Shown in pieces: positions 26,150-34,700 of a stretch of DNA of 64,000 nt. Position 1 is the first letter of the stretch. Every line of letters starts with the position of its first letter. Location of the stretch: assembly GCF_009831575.1 (NCBI RefSeq), contig NZ_WUUT01000005.1:124001-188000 (forward strand). The letters are read 5' to 3'. The translations under genes and the position numbers were made by a program. The notes under the pieces were generated by a model that searched no databases, was not told where the DNA came from, and saw only the letters and a program-made list of their open reading frames with translations. Source of the DNA: Halovenus carboxidivorans (GTDB taxonomy: Archaea > Halobacteriota > Halobacteria > Halobacteriales > Haloarculaceae).

Positions 26150-26166
26150 CGGAGGACAAGCAATGA
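26146..26166 (+). other. Six-codon mini-ORF (MTEDKQ) bridging L5 and S14
   Basis: ATG 26146 overlaps the L5 stop as ATGA, and the TGA at 26164-26166 overlaps the S14 start (26163) as ATGA. It is in a third frame, different from both neighbours. It may pass terminating ribosomes from L5 to S14. It could also be accidental. Confidence 0.4.
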
Positions 26167-26345
26167 GCGAGAGCGAACAGGAGGCACAGTCGACCGGCGA
26201 GCAGGCCGCGAAACGCACAGGGCAACTGCGGGAGTGCCAGCGCTGTGGCCGCAAACAGGGGCTGGTCGGCAAGTACGACATCTGGCTGTGTCGGCAGTGC
26301 TTCCGTGAAGTATCCCGAAGTATGGGCTTCAAGAAGTACTCATGA
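26163..26345 (+). CDS. rps14: Small-subunit ribosomal protein S14 (uS14), zinc-type
   Basis: A 60-residue archaeal S14 of the 30S head. It binds one zinc through CQRCG and CRQC (C-x2-C...C-x2-C), and ends [13 protein letters not shown], the conserved archaeal C-terminus. An N-terminal acidic extension ([13 protein letters not shown]) precedes the core. It is 13 bases downstream of the L5 stop, bridged by a mini-ORF, and overlaps S8 by 4 bases. Confidence 0.95.
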   Translation: MSESEQEAQSTGEQAAKRTGQLRECQRCGRKQGLVGKYDIWLCRQCFREVSRSMGFKKYS

Positions 26346-26734
26346 CAGGAAACGACCCCCTGGCCAACGCGCTGTCAGCGATCGACAACGGCGGCAGCGT
26401 CGGCCATCTCACGCAGGAAGTATCGCCCGCCTCGAACGAGATCGGTAGCGTGCTGGAAGTGCTGTACGACCGCGGGTACATCGACGGCTTCCAGCGCATC
26501 GACGACGGGAAAGGCGGAACGTTCGAGGTCGAACTGAAAGGAGCAATCAACGAGTGTGGCCCCATCAAGCCCCGCTACTCGGCAGGTGCCGACGAGTTCG
26601 AGAAGTGGGAGAAGCGGTTTCTCCCCGCCCGTGACTACGGGACGCTCATCGTCACCACCTCGAACGGCATCATGAGCCACTACGAGGCCCGAGAGCAGGG
26701 GATCGGTGGTCAGGTCATCGCATACGTATACTGA
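26342..26734 (+). CDS. rps8: Small-subunit ribosomal protein S8 (uS8)
   Basis: A 130-residue S8, a primary 16S rRNA binder in the platform. Signature segments are [63 protein letters not shown] and the C-terminal [19 protein letters not shown]. It overlaps S14 as ATGA. L6 follows after three bases. Confidence 0.96.
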   Translation: MTGNDPLANALSAIDNGGSVGHLTQEVSPASNEIGSVLEVLYDRGYIDGFQRIDDGKGGTFEVELKGAINECGPIKPRYSAGADEFEKWEKRFLPARDYGTLIVTTSNGIMSHYEAREQGIGGQVIAYVY

Positions 26735-26737
26735 ACA

Positions 26738-27274
26738 ATGCCAGAAACTACACTACAGATTCCAGACGAGGTCGACGCCGAGATGGACCATCTCGAGTTG
26801 ACCGTCGAGGGACCGAACGGCAGCGTCACCCGACGCCTCTGGTACCCGGATGTCGATGTCAGCGTCGATGACGGCGAGGTCGTCATCAGCAGCGATGCCG
26901 ACGACGCCAAGACGATGTCGACGCTTGGCACCTTCGAGAGTCACGTCCGGAACATGTTCCACGGCGTGACCGAGGGCTGGGAGTACGAGATGGAGATCTT
27001 CTACTCCCACTTCCCGATGGACGTTGCCGTCGAGGACGGCTCGGTCGTCATCGAGAACTTCCTCGGCGAGAAGGCCCCGCGAGAGGCCCCGATCCACGGG
27101 GACACGGAGGTCGAGATCGACGGCGAGATCGTCACCCTCTCCGGGCCGGACATCGAGGCAGTCGGGCAGACAGCGGCCGATATCGAGCAGCTAACGCGTG
27201 TGACGGACAAGGACGTGCGCGTCTTCCAGGACGGCGTCTACATCACACAGAAACCGAACAGAGGTGACGCCTGA
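26738..27274 (+). CDS. rpl6: Large-subunit ribosomal protein L6 (uL6)
   Basis: A 178-residue archaeal L6, near the sarcin-ricin loop. It has two repeats of the L6 fold: [20 protein letters not shown] in the first, and [20 protein letters not shown] with [20 protein letters not shown] in the second. It ends as TGATG with L32e. Confidence 0.96.
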   Translation: MPETTLQIPDEVDAEMDHLELTVEGPNGSVTRRLWYPDVDVSVDDGEVVISSDADDAKTMSTLGTFESHVRNMFHGVTEGWEYEMEIFYSHFPMDVAVEDGSVVIENFLGEKAPREAPIHGDTEVEIDGEIVTLSGPDIEAVGQTAADIEQLTRVTDKDVRVFQDGVYITQKPNRGDA

Positions 27275-28218
27275 TGGCAGAAGAACTGACCGAACTCGGC
27301 GGAATCGACGAGGAGAAGGCCGAGGCGCTCCGTGAGGCGGGCTACGAGTCCCCCGAGCACGTCGCCGCGGCCAGCCAGGAGCAACTGCAGAACGTCGAGG
27401 GCATCTCGACGGCGCTCGCGGCACGGCTGAAAGCCGAGACCGACGAGGTCGAAGTCAGCGCCGGTGTCGAGGCCGACATCGAGGAACTCGAACCGGACGA
27501 GGACGAGGAGGAAGCCGAGTCGGACGAGGACGAGCCCGAAATCGAGGAGCTGACCGACATCAGCGGCGTCGGTGACTCGAAGGCGGCCTCTCTCGAAGAC
27601 GCCGGCTACGACACCGTCGACAAGGTCCGTGGCGCGAGCCAGGACGAACTCGCGGACGTCGACGGGATCGGGATGGCACTCGCCGCCCGAATCAAAGCCG
27701 ACGTCGGCGACCTCGACGTGAGCGAGGAGGTCGAGGCGGAAGTCGAAGACGAGGAAGCAGAGGAAGAGGAAGACGTCGAGACGGAACTGCGGCCTCGCGG
27801 ACTCGTCGACAAAACGCCTGACCTGGACGAGAACGAGCAGCGACTGCTCGCCCAGCGCTCGCGCGTCGGGAAGCCGAAGTTCAACCGGCAGGACCACCAC
27901 AAGAAGAAACGCGTGCCCACCTCGTGGCGCAGTCCGAAAGGAACGCTGTCGAAACAGCGCCGCGGTATCAAGGGCAAAGGCGACACCGTCGAAGCCGGGT
28001 TCCGGTCGCCGAAAGCGGTTCGGGGCCGTCACCCCTCCGGCTTCGAGGAGGTCCGCGTGCACAACGTGGACGATCTGGAGGGTGTCGACGGGGACACCGA
28101 AGCGGTTCGAATCGCCTCGACGGTCGGCGCGCGCAAGCGCGAGCGGATCGAAGAGGTCGCAGAAGACGAGGGCATCCGCGTCCTCAACCCAACCTACGTG
28201 GAGGTCGAAGTAGAATGA
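27274..28218 (+). CDS. rpl32e: Large-subunit ribosomal protein L32e (eL32) with duplicated N-terminal helix-hairpin module
   Basis: The C-terminal ~135 residues are L32e: [57 protein letters not shown]. In front are two similar ~55-residue modules: [20 protein letters not shown]...[14 protein letters not shown] (about 4-58) and [20 protein letters not shown]...[14 protein letters not shown] (about 91-146). Each looks like a Rad51-N/helix-hairpin-helix unit, and they are joined by Glu/Asp-rich linkers. At 314 residues it is longer than haloarchaeal L32e proteins I know of (about 240), which carry one such unit. It overlaps L19e by 4 bases. Confidence 0.93.
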   Translation: MAEELTELGGIDEEKAEALREAGYESPEHVAAASQEQLQNVEGISTALAARLKAETDEVEVSAGVEADIEELEPDEDEEEAESDEDEPEIEELTDISGVGDSKAASLEDAGYDTVDKVRGASQDELADVDGIGMALAARIKADVGDLDVSEEVEAEVEDEEAEEEEDVETELRPRGLVDKTPDLDENEQRLLAQRSRVGKPKFNRQDHHKKKRVPTSWRSPKGTLSKQRRGIKGKGDTVEAGFRSPKAVRGRHPSGFEEVRVHNVDDLEGVDGDTEAVRIASTVGARKRERIEEVAEDEGIRVLNPTYVEVEVE

Positions 28219-28667
28219 CTGATCTCAGCGCACAGAAGCGACTCGCATCGGACGTGCTCGATGTCGGGGAGAACAAGGTCTGGCTGGACCCCAGCCGGCA
28301 GGGTGACATCGCGGAGGCGATCACCCGAGAAGACATCCGCGAGTTGGTCGACGAAGGAGCCATCCGCGCGGAGGCTCCGGACGGCAACTCCCGCGGACAG
28401 GCCCGCGAGCGCCAGCAGAAACGCTCGTACGGCCACCAGAAAGGTCCCGGCTCCCGGAAGGGCAAAGCCGGCGCCCGACAGAACGAGAAGGAGAACTGGC
28501 AGTCGAAGATTCGCGCACAGCGCAAGCGACTGCGCGAACTCCGCGACGAGGGCGAAATCGACCGCTCGACCTACCGCGATCTGTACGACAAGGCGGGCGG
28601 CGGCGAGTTCGACAGCGTCGCGGACCTAGAGCGGTATCTCGAAAACGAACTCAGAGGTGAGATCTAA
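28215..28667 (+). CDS. rpl19e: Large-subunit ribosomal protein L19e (eL19)
   Basis: A 150-residue archaeal eL19, a long helical protein that takes part in an inter-subunit bridge. It begins [40 protein letters not shown], and holds the basic linker [20 protein letters not shown] before a long C-terminal helix. The start at 28215 is fixed by the ATGA overlap with L32e; the frame is open further upstream, which is a shadow. Confidence 0.95.
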   Translation: MTDLSAQKRLASDVLDVGENKVWLDPSRQGDIAEAITREDIRELVDEGAIRAEAPDGNSRGQARERQQKRSYGHQKGPGSRKGKAGARQNEKENWQSKIRAQRKRLRELRDEGEIDRSTYRDLYDKAGGGEFDSVADLERYLENELRGEI

Positions 28668-29227
28668 TGGCAACAGGACCACGATACACCGTGCCGATGC
28701 GGCGACGCCGCGAGGCACGCACAGATTACCATCAGCGGTTGCGCCTGCTGAAATCCGGCAAGCCACGACTGGTCGCTCGAAAGAGCAACAAACACGTCAG
28801 GGCGCAGCTGGTGACGACAGGACCACAGGGAGACAACACGCTCGCGAGCGCACACTCGCAGGATCTCGCGGAGTACGGCTGGGAGGCACCGACGGGCAAC
28901 ATGCCCGCCGCGTACCTCACCGGTCTGCTCGCCGGCCTGCGTGCAGTCGAGGCGGGTGTCGAGGAGGCAGTGCTCGACATCGGTCTGAACTCCCCGACAC
29001 CGGGGAGCAAAGTCTTCGCAGTCCAGGAAGGCGCCATCGACGCCGGCCTGGAGATCCCCCACAACGACGACGTGCTGGCCGAGTGGCCGCGCACGCGCGG
29101 CGAGCACATCGCCGAGTACGCCGAACAGCAGGACGGCCTCTACAGCGGGGAGTTCGACGCGACGGAGCTTCCGGAGCATTTCGACGAACTGCGAGAAACA
29201 CTGCTCGAAGATGAGGTTGAACTATGA
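28667..29227 (+). CDS. rpl18: Large-subunit ribosomal protein L18 (uL18)
   Basis: A 186-residue archaeal L18, which binds 5S rRNA. Features are [60 protein letters not shown] and [13 protein letters not shown]-like text near 125 ([12 protein letters not shown]). It starts as TAATG with L19e and overlaps S5 as ATGA. Confidence 0.96.
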   Translation: MATGPRYTVPMRRRREARTDYHQRLRLLKSGKPRLVARKSNKHVRAQLVTTGPQGDNTLASAHSQDLAEYGWEAPTGNMPAAYLTGLLAGLRAVEAGVEEAVLDIGLNSPTPGSKVFAVQEGAIDAGLEIPHNDDVLAEWPRTRGEHIAEYAEQQDGLYSGEFDATELPEHFDELRETLLEDEVEL

Positions 29228-29868
29228 GTGCTGAAGACGGATGGGTCCCACAGACCCGACTTGGCAAGAAGGTGGCAGAAGGCGAGATCGAGACGATGGA
29301 GGAAGCGCTGAACTCGGGGCTGCCACTGAAGGAGGCAGAGCTCGTCGACCAGCTCGTTCCCGATCTGGAAGACGAAGTACTGGACATCAACATGGTCCAG
29401 CGGATGACCGACTCCGGGCGACGAGTCAAGTTCCGCTGTGTCGTCGTCGTCGGCAACCGTGACGGACTCATCGGCTACGCCGAGGGCCGTGACGATCAGG
29501 TCGGCGGAGCGATCCAGAAGGCCATCGACATCGGCAAACTGAACCTGGTCAAGATCCCCCTGGGAAGCGGCTCCTGGGAGGACGAACCGGGCGGCGACCA
29601 CTCGCTGATCCGGAACGCGACGGGCAAGGCCGGCAGCGTCGAAGTCGAGATCCAGCCGGCACCGAAAGGGCTCGGCCTGGCCGCGGCGGAGACACCGCGG
29701 AAAGTGCTCGAACTCGCCGGTGTCGAGGACGCCTGGACGAAAAGCCACGGGAACACCCGGACGACGGTGAACCTGGCGAAAGCGACGTACAACGCCCTGG
29801 AGAACGCCGCAGAGGCCCGTGTTCCCCAGCGCGTCCGAGAGCAGCAGCGCGAGGTGGTCGAGGAATGA
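29224..29868 (+). CDS. rps5: Small-subunit ribosomal protein S5 (uS5)
   Basis: A 214-residue archaeal S5, at the mRNA entry and important for decoding accuracy. Features are the double-stranded RNA-binding-like [40 protein letters not shown] and the C-terminal [40 protein letters not shown]. It overlaps L18 and L30 by 4 bases each. Confidence 0.96.
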   Translation: MSAEDGWVPQTRLGKKVAEGEIETMEEALNSGLPLKEAELVDQLVPDLEDEVLDINMVQRMTDSGRRVKFRCVVVVGNRDGLIGYAEGRDDQVGGAIQKAIDIGKLNLVKIPLGSGSWEDEPGGDHSLIRNATGKAGSVEVEIQPAPKGLGLAAAETPRKVLELAGVEDAWTKSHGNTRTTVNLAKATYNALENAAEARVPQRVREQQREVVEE

Positions 29869-30329
29869 AAGCGGTCGTCCAGCTACGCGGCGAAGTGAAC
29901 ATCAACCAGGACACCCGCGACACCCTCGAAATGCTCAACCTCGGCCGCGTCAACCACGCGACGCTGGTTCCCGAGGAGCCGAGCTACGAAGGGATGATCG
30001 CGAAGGTCAACGACTACGTCGCCCACGGCGAGCCGAGCCAGGAGACCGTCGAGACGCTGCTCGAAAACCGCGCCGAACCCGCCGATGGCGAGGGCGACAT
30101 CGACGACGCGTGGGTCGACGAACAGACCGGGTACGGAAGCATCTCGGAACTGGCCGAGGCGCTGCTCGCCGAGGAGACGACGCTGCAGGAGGCGGGACTC
30201 TCGCCGACGTTGCGGCTGCATCCGCCTCGCGGCGGTCACGACGGCGTCAAACAGCCCGTCAGCACCGGCGGGCAGATCGGTCCCCACGAGACAGAGGAGT
30301 TCGATTCACTACTGGAGGCGATGCGATAA
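29865..30329 (+). CDS. rpl30: Large-subunit ribosomal protein L30 (uL30)
   Basis: A 154-residue archaeal L30, much longer than the bacterial form. It starts [40 protein letters not shown], and ends [40 protein letters not shown]. Its stop overlaps the L15 start as TAATG. Confidence 0.95.
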   Translation: MKAVVQLRGEVNINQDTRDTLEMLNLGRVNHATLVPEEPSYEGMIAKVNDYVAHGEPSQETVETLLENRAEPADGEGDIDDAWVDEQTGYGSISELAEALLAEETTLQEAGLSPTLRLHPPRGGHDGVKQPVSTGGQIGPHETEEFDSLLEAMR

Positions 30330-30805
30330 TGACATCCAAGAAACGACGACAGCGCGGCTCCCGGACCCACGGCGGCGGTTCCCAGAAGAACCGCCGCGGT
30401 GCCGGTCACCGTGGTGGCCGCGGCGCGGCAGGACGTGACAAACACGAGAAACACAACCACCCACCCCTGGGCGAGGAGGGCTCGGGCTTCACCCGGCCGG
30501 AGAAGGCCCAGGACACGGTCGTCACCGTCGACGTGCGAGAACTCGACGAGGACGCACCGCTGCTCGCCGCAGAGGGTCTCGCGGAGGAGACCGACGGCGG
30601 CTACGAGATCGACGCCCGCGACATCGTCGAGGACGCAGACACCGCCGACCGAGTCAAGGTGCTCGGTGCGGGGCAGGTGCGAAACGAACTGACCGTCATC
30701 GCGGACGACTTCTCCGACGGTGCGGTCGAGAAAATCGAGGCCGCGGGTGGTGAGACCGAAGCACTAAACCCGGTCGAAACCGAGGAATCGACAGACGAGG
30801 AATAA
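30329..30805 (+). CDS. rpl15: Large-subunit ribosomal protein L15 (uL15)
   Basis: A 158-residue archaeal L15. The basic, Gly-rich N-terminus (KKRRQRGSRTHGGGSQKNRR, GAGHRGGRGAAGRDKHEKH) threads into 23S rRNA and the C-terminal domain has RVKVLGAGQVRNELTVIADD. It starts at the TAATG overlap with L30; the longer open frame upstream is a shadow. SecY follows one base after its stop. Confidence 0.95.
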   Translation: MTSKKRRQRGSRTHGGGSQKNRRGAGHRGGRGAAGRDKHEKHNHPPLGEEGSGFTRPEKAQDTVVTVDVRELDEDAPLLAAEGLAEETDGGYEIDARDIVEDADTADRVKVLGAGQVRNELTVIADDFSDGAVEKIEAAGGETEALNPVETEESTDEE

Positions 30806-30806
30806 C

Positions 30807-32294
30807 ATGAGCTGGAAGGATACCGCCGAACCGGTACTCACGCGGATGCCCGCAGTCCGTCGCCCGGAAGGGCACGTGCCGTTCCGCCGAAAGCTCGGCT
30901 GGACGGCTGGGGTTCTCGTGTTGTACTTTTTCCTGACGAACGTGTCGCTGTTCGGGCTGGGGACATCGACCGACGCCTTCGGGCGCTTCCGGTCGATTCT
31001 GGCAGGGTCGCAGGGATCGCTGATGCACGTCGGCATCGGTCCGATCGTGACGGCGAGCATCGTCCTGCAACTGCTCGGCGGTGCCGACCTGCTGGGACTC
31101 GATACCCAGAACAACCCGCGCGATCAGGTGCTCTACCAGGGCCTCCAGAAGCTACTGGTGGTTATCATGACGGCGCTGACCGCGCTACCGATGGTCTACG
31201 CGGGCTTCCTGCGTCCGGCACCGGCGGTCGCGCAGTCGCTGGGCGTCAGCCCGAGCACGCTGCAGTTCCTGATCTTCGTGCAGGTGTTCATCGGCGGTAT
31301 CCTCATCCTGTTCATGGACGAAATCGTGAGCAAGTGGGGCGTCGGCTCAGGTATCGGGCTGTTCATCATCGCTGGCGTGAGCCAGCGAATGGTCGGTGGG
31401 CTGCTCGGATTCAACGAGTTGCTCGGCCGCGGAAACGACGGGATCATCGCGACCTGGGTGCGTGTCATCTTCGGCGAGCGTGAGCTTTCGGGCAGTCTGC
31501 TCACGCCAGCGGGCATACAGGACGTGTTGCTCGGTCCCGGCGGGCAGTTCCAGGTCGGGCTGTTGGCCGTGTTCACCACCTTCGCGATCTTCGGGATCGT
31601 CGTCTACGCGGAGAGCGTCCGCGTCGAGATTCCGCTGTCGAACACGCGAGTCAAAGGTGCCCGCGGCCGGTACCCGGTGAAGCTCATCTACGCGAGCGTC
31701 CTGCCGATGATTCTCGTTCGGGCGGTCCAGATGAACATCCAGTTCATCGGCCGCATCCTGAACGACCAGTGGGCAGGGATGCCCGCGTGGCTGGGCGTCT
31801 ACGGCGAACAGGGACAGGCCCAGGAAGGGCTGTTCTACTTCCTCTCGCCGATCCAGTCGCCAACGGACTGGATGTGGTTCGCCGGCTTCGGCGGGGGTAA
31901 CGAGGTCTGGGAGATCCTCCTGCGCGTCGGCGTCGACCTGACGGTCATGATCGTCGGTGGCGCGGTGTTCGCCATCTTCTGGGTGAAGACCACCGACATG
32001 GGCCCCGAGGCGACCGCCAAGCAGATCCACGGCTCCGGCATGCAGATTCCCGGCTTCCGGCAGAACACCCGGAGTATCGAGCGGGTGCTCGAACAGTACA
32101 TCCCGCAGGTGACCGTCATCGGCGGCGCACTGGTCGGGTTCCTCGCCGTGATGGCGAACATGCTCGGCACCATCGGTGGCGTGACTGGAACCGGACTGCT
32201 ACTGACGGTCTCCATCACCTACAAGCTCTACGAGGAGATCGCAGAGGAGCAGTTGATGGAGATGCACCCGATGATGCGCAAGATGTTCGGGTAA
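30807..32294 (+). CDS. secY: Preprotein translocase subunit SecY
   Basis: A 495-residue SecY, the channel of the Sec translocon, with about ten membrane helices. Visible markers are the plug-region sequence SQGSLMHVGIGPIVTASIVL, the loop SKWGVGSGIGLFIIAGVS, the cytoplasmic motif VKGARGRYPVKLIYASVLPM in the long loop that binds ribosome/SRP receptor, and the last helix before EEIAEEQLMEMHPMMRK. It is the last gene of the ribosomal operon. The adenylate kinase gene often found after secY in archaea is absent here; the next gene is on the opposite strand. Confidence 0.96.
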   Translation: MSWKDTAEPVLTRMPAVRRPEGHVPFRRKLGWTAGVLVLYFFLTNVSLFGLGTSTDAFGRFRSILAGSQGSLMHVGIGPIVTASIVLQLLGGADLLGLDTQNNPRDQVLYQGLQKLLVVIMTALTALPMVYAGFLRPAPAVAQSLGVSPSTLQFLIFVQVFIGGILILFMDEIVSKWGVGSGIGLFIIAGVSQRMVGGLLGFNELLGRGNDGIIATWVRVIFGERELSGSLLTPAGIQDVLLGPGGQFQVGLLAVFTTFAIFGIVVYAESVRVEIPLSNTRVKGARGRYPVKLIYASVLPMILVRAVQMNIQFIGRILNDQWAGMPAWLGVYGEQGQAQEGLFYFLSPIQSPTDWMWFAGFGGGNEVWEILLRVGVDLTVMIVGGAVFAIFWVKTTDMGPEATAKQIHGSGMQIPGFRQNTRSIERVLEQYIPQVTVIGGALVGFLAVMANMLGTIGGVTGTGLLLTVSITYKLYEEIAEEQLMEMHPMMRKMFG

Positions 32295-32312
32295 TCCGGA
32301 CCGTCTCACTGC

Positions 32313-32317
32313 TTTTT
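32313..32317 (+). terminator. Possible T-rich terminator after secY
   Basis: A run of five T (ctgcTTTTTcac) lies about 20 bases after the secY stop, ahead of the convergent TPP-enzyme gene. Haloarchaeal termination uses short T-runs. No hairpin of note was seen. Confidence 0.3.
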
Positions 32318-32346
32318 CACGCGGACGTAGAACGTCTCGGTTCTCT

Positions 32347-34059
32347 TCAGTCGTGGACTAGCACGTCGAGTACGTCAGTGCCGTCGTTGTCGAGTGCCTC
32401 TGCGAAGGTCGATCCGATCTCGTCGGGCGTCTCGACCAGGTGGCCGGTCGCGCCGTGGCTCTCGGCGTTCGTGACCAGATCAACCGGCGGCTCGAAATCC
32501 ATGCCGACGAACTCGTAGTCGTCCTCGTCGCCGCCCATGATGTCGAGCGTGTTGTCCTTGAGAATCCGGTAGTTGCGGTTGTCCGGAATCACGACCGTCA
32601 GGTCCACGTCGTGGCGGACCGCCGAGTAGATCGACTGCGGGTAGTACAGATACGAGCCGTCGCCGATGAACCCGACGACATCTCGCGGATCGTCGCGCAT
32701 CTGTTCCGCGATTGCCGCTCCGATCGACGCCGGGAGCCCGTAGCCCAGTCCCCCGCCCTTGTTCGAGATGTACTGGTCCGGTTGCAGGGTCCAGCGGGTC
32801 AGCATCGCGTACTTCGAGGTGACGCCCTCGTCGACGATGTACGCGTCGCCCGCGACATCTTCCATCGCGTCGACGAGTTGGGCCTTCGAGGCACGGGGAT
32901 CGTCGGTCGCAGAGCCCTCGCCCATCCCCTCCATCTTCGCGGCGACGAACTCCCGGCGAGCGGCGACGGATTCCAGGCGGCTCTCCCGGAGGGACTCGGG
33001 GAGATCGTTCGCGAGGATGTCGGTGAGTTCGGACATGACCCGGCCCGGATCACCGATGACCGCGGCGTCGGCTGGCTGGTTTTTCCCGATCTGCCAGGCG
33101 TCGTCGCTGATGTCGATGCAGGTGGTCTCCGGCGGGATGAGTTCGGTGTCGTGGCGAGTCAGCGTCGTGTTCGTCGAACAGCCCACCTGGACGAGCACGT
33201 CGGCGCTCATCAGCGTTCGCGCGAGGGTCTCGTCCGGAGCGATGTACGAGACCCACTGGTCGTGGTCAGTCGGGAAGTTCACCTCGCAGGAGAGAATCTC
33301 GCCGTGGACGCGTGCGCCGACAGTCTCCGCGAGTGAGACCGCGGCCTCGACGCCGTCTCGCCCCGAGCGGGCGACGCCGTCGCCGAGCACCATCGCCACG
33401 TCTTCGCCCTCCGAGAGGAAGTCAGCGGCGCGAGCGATCTGTCCCGGATCGCCGCGCCCGCCGTCGGGAATCGTCCCGAGCCGTTCGGGTTCGGCCGTCG
33501 TCTCCGCCAGCATCTGGTCCAGCGGAAGCGCGAGAAAGACCGGCCCGGTCGGTGGTGTCAGCGCCGTCCGGACCGCCCGGCGGAGCATCGTCGGTAGCGC
33601 CTCGACCGAGCGAACCTCGTCGGACCACTTCGTGAACTGGTCGGTCATCTCGACGAGGTCGCCGTGGAGAATCGGTTCCTCGTGGCGGAAATCTGTGCTG
33701 TGGATCCCGGCCGTGATGAGCACTGGTGCTCCCGCAACAGACGCGGCGTAGATGTTTCCGAGGCCGTGTGCCAGACCGGCGGAGAGGTGGAGATTGGCCA
33801 CGCCCAGCGGGAGCACGTCGCGCTCGCCGACCTGATCCGCGGTATTGTGGGCGTGGTATCGGCGCGTGCTCGCGTACCCCCCGGCCATCCCCGTCGCAAT
33901 GTCCTCGTGCAGGCCGAGAATATACTCGATATCCGTATCCTCTGTCGCGTGGACAATCGGGAGTTCCGTTGTCCCCGGATTCCCGAAGATGTGTTTGACG
34001 CCGTACTGCTGTAGCGTCTCCACGAACAACTCCGCGCCTGTCCGTTTGGAATCTGCCAT
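32347..34059 (-). CDS. Thiamine pyrophosphate-dependent decarboxylase (benzoylformate decarboxylase-like)
   Basis: A 570-residue ThDP enzyme of the acetolactate synthase/benzoylformate decarboxylase fold. The N-terminal domain has VKHIFGNPGTTELPIVHATE and the cofactor-activating Glu in GLHEDIATGMAGGYA. The central domain binds no recognisable FAD motif. The C-terminal domain has GDGSYLYYPQSIYSAVRHD followed by VVIPDNRNYRI (GDG...DN, the metal/TPP site). It probably decarboxylates a 2-oxo acid such as benzoylformate, but acetolactate-type or oxalyl-CoA-type chemistry is possible. It precedes, on the same strand, no close partner; the SCP2 and alcohol dehydrogenase genes lie upstream on the same strand. 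Confidence 0.83.
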   Translation of the reverse strand: MADSKRTGAELFVETLQQYGVKHIFGNPGTTELPIVHATEDTDIEYILGLHEDIATGMAGGYASTRRYHAHNTADQVGERDVLPLGVANLHLSAGLAHGLGNIYAASVAGAPVLITAGIHSTDFRHEEPILHGDLVEMTDQFTKWSDEVRSVEALPTMLRRAVRTALTPPTGPVFLALPLDQMLAETTAEPERLGTIPDGGRGDPGQIARAADFLSEGEDVAMVLGDGVARSGRDGVEAAVSLAETVGARVHGEILSCEVNFPTDHDQWVSYIAPDETLARTLMSADVLVQVGCSTNTTLTRHDTELIPPETTCIDISDDAWQIGKNQPADAAVIGDPGRVMSELTDILANDLPESLRESRLESVAARREFVAAKMEGMGEGSATDDPRASKAQLVDAMEDVAGDAYIVDEGVTSKYAMLTRWTLQPDQYISNKGGGLGYGLPASIGAAIAEQMRDDPRDVVGFIGDGSYLYYPQSIYSAVRHDVDLTVVIPDNRNYRILKDNTLDIMGGDEDDYEFVGMDFEPPVDLVTNAESHGATGHLVETPDEIGSTFAEALDNDGTDVLDVLVHD

Positions 34060-34227
34060 ACCCTCTCATTCTGGCGGTCGAAGTAAAATTCTACCGCCTG
34101 TCCGCGGCGATAGCTCCCGATTGGTAACCAGGTTCGGTCGTGTAATTTACACTACTCACCGAGATTCCGCTTCTGATTTACGACAATAGCCGGGTTCGTG
34201 CTCGGTCGAGACCGAGACGGACGGAGC

Positions 34228-34659
34228 TCAGTACTCGAACTCGGTGTCGATTTCGCTGGCCGTCTCCGTCATGACGATCGCCGCCTGGCTGAACTGCATG
34301 ACCTTCTGCATATCGCCGTCGAGGTCGAAGGTGCCGTCCATCATCCCCTCGACGGGGTTGATCTCGCCGGCCGTGAGCCGTTTCCACTGCTCGTAGCCGC
34401 CCCGGAAGGCGAAGCCGTAATCCTCGCTCTCCGGGCCCTCGGTCACGTACGCGTCGAGGCAGGCGCCGTCCTGCAGTTCGAGATACATGTAGACGGGCTC
34501 GCCGTCGTAGCTCCCGTCTGGCTGGATCTCGAAGAGGAAGTCGCCGTTGAATCCGACACCCCATCCCTCGCCGGCGTGTGAGTACTGATCCGACTCGTTC
34601 AGTTTTCGCTCGTATTCGGCCACCCACTCCTCGGCCTCACTGGGAAGTTTGTACGTCAT
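34228..34659 (-). CDS. SCP2 sterol-carrier-domain protein
   Basis: A 143-residue single-domain SCP2 protein with GFNGDFLFEIQPDG, PVYMYLELQDGACLDAYV, a central GGYEQWKRLTAGEINPVEGM, and MDGTFDLDGDMQKVMQFSQAA, the usual pocket-forming helix region. SCP2 domains bind acyl or sterol-like lipids. The start at 34659 (MTYKLPSE) is chosen; the frame reaches 34671. It lies between the TPP enzyme and the alcohol dehydrogenase on the same strand, which could mark a small catabolic group. The substrate is unknown. Confidence 0.8.
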   Translation of the reverse strand: MTYKLPSEAEEWVAEYERKLNESDQYSHAGEGWGVGFNGDFLFEIQPDGSYDGEPVYMYLELQDGACLDAYVTEGPESEDYGFAFRGGYEQWKRLTAGEINPVEGMMDGTFDLDGDMQKVMQFSQAAIVMTETASEIDTEFEY

Positions 34660-34700
34660 AGTTGCACCCAATCCGTACCCCTACTACCGGGACCTAGAAG

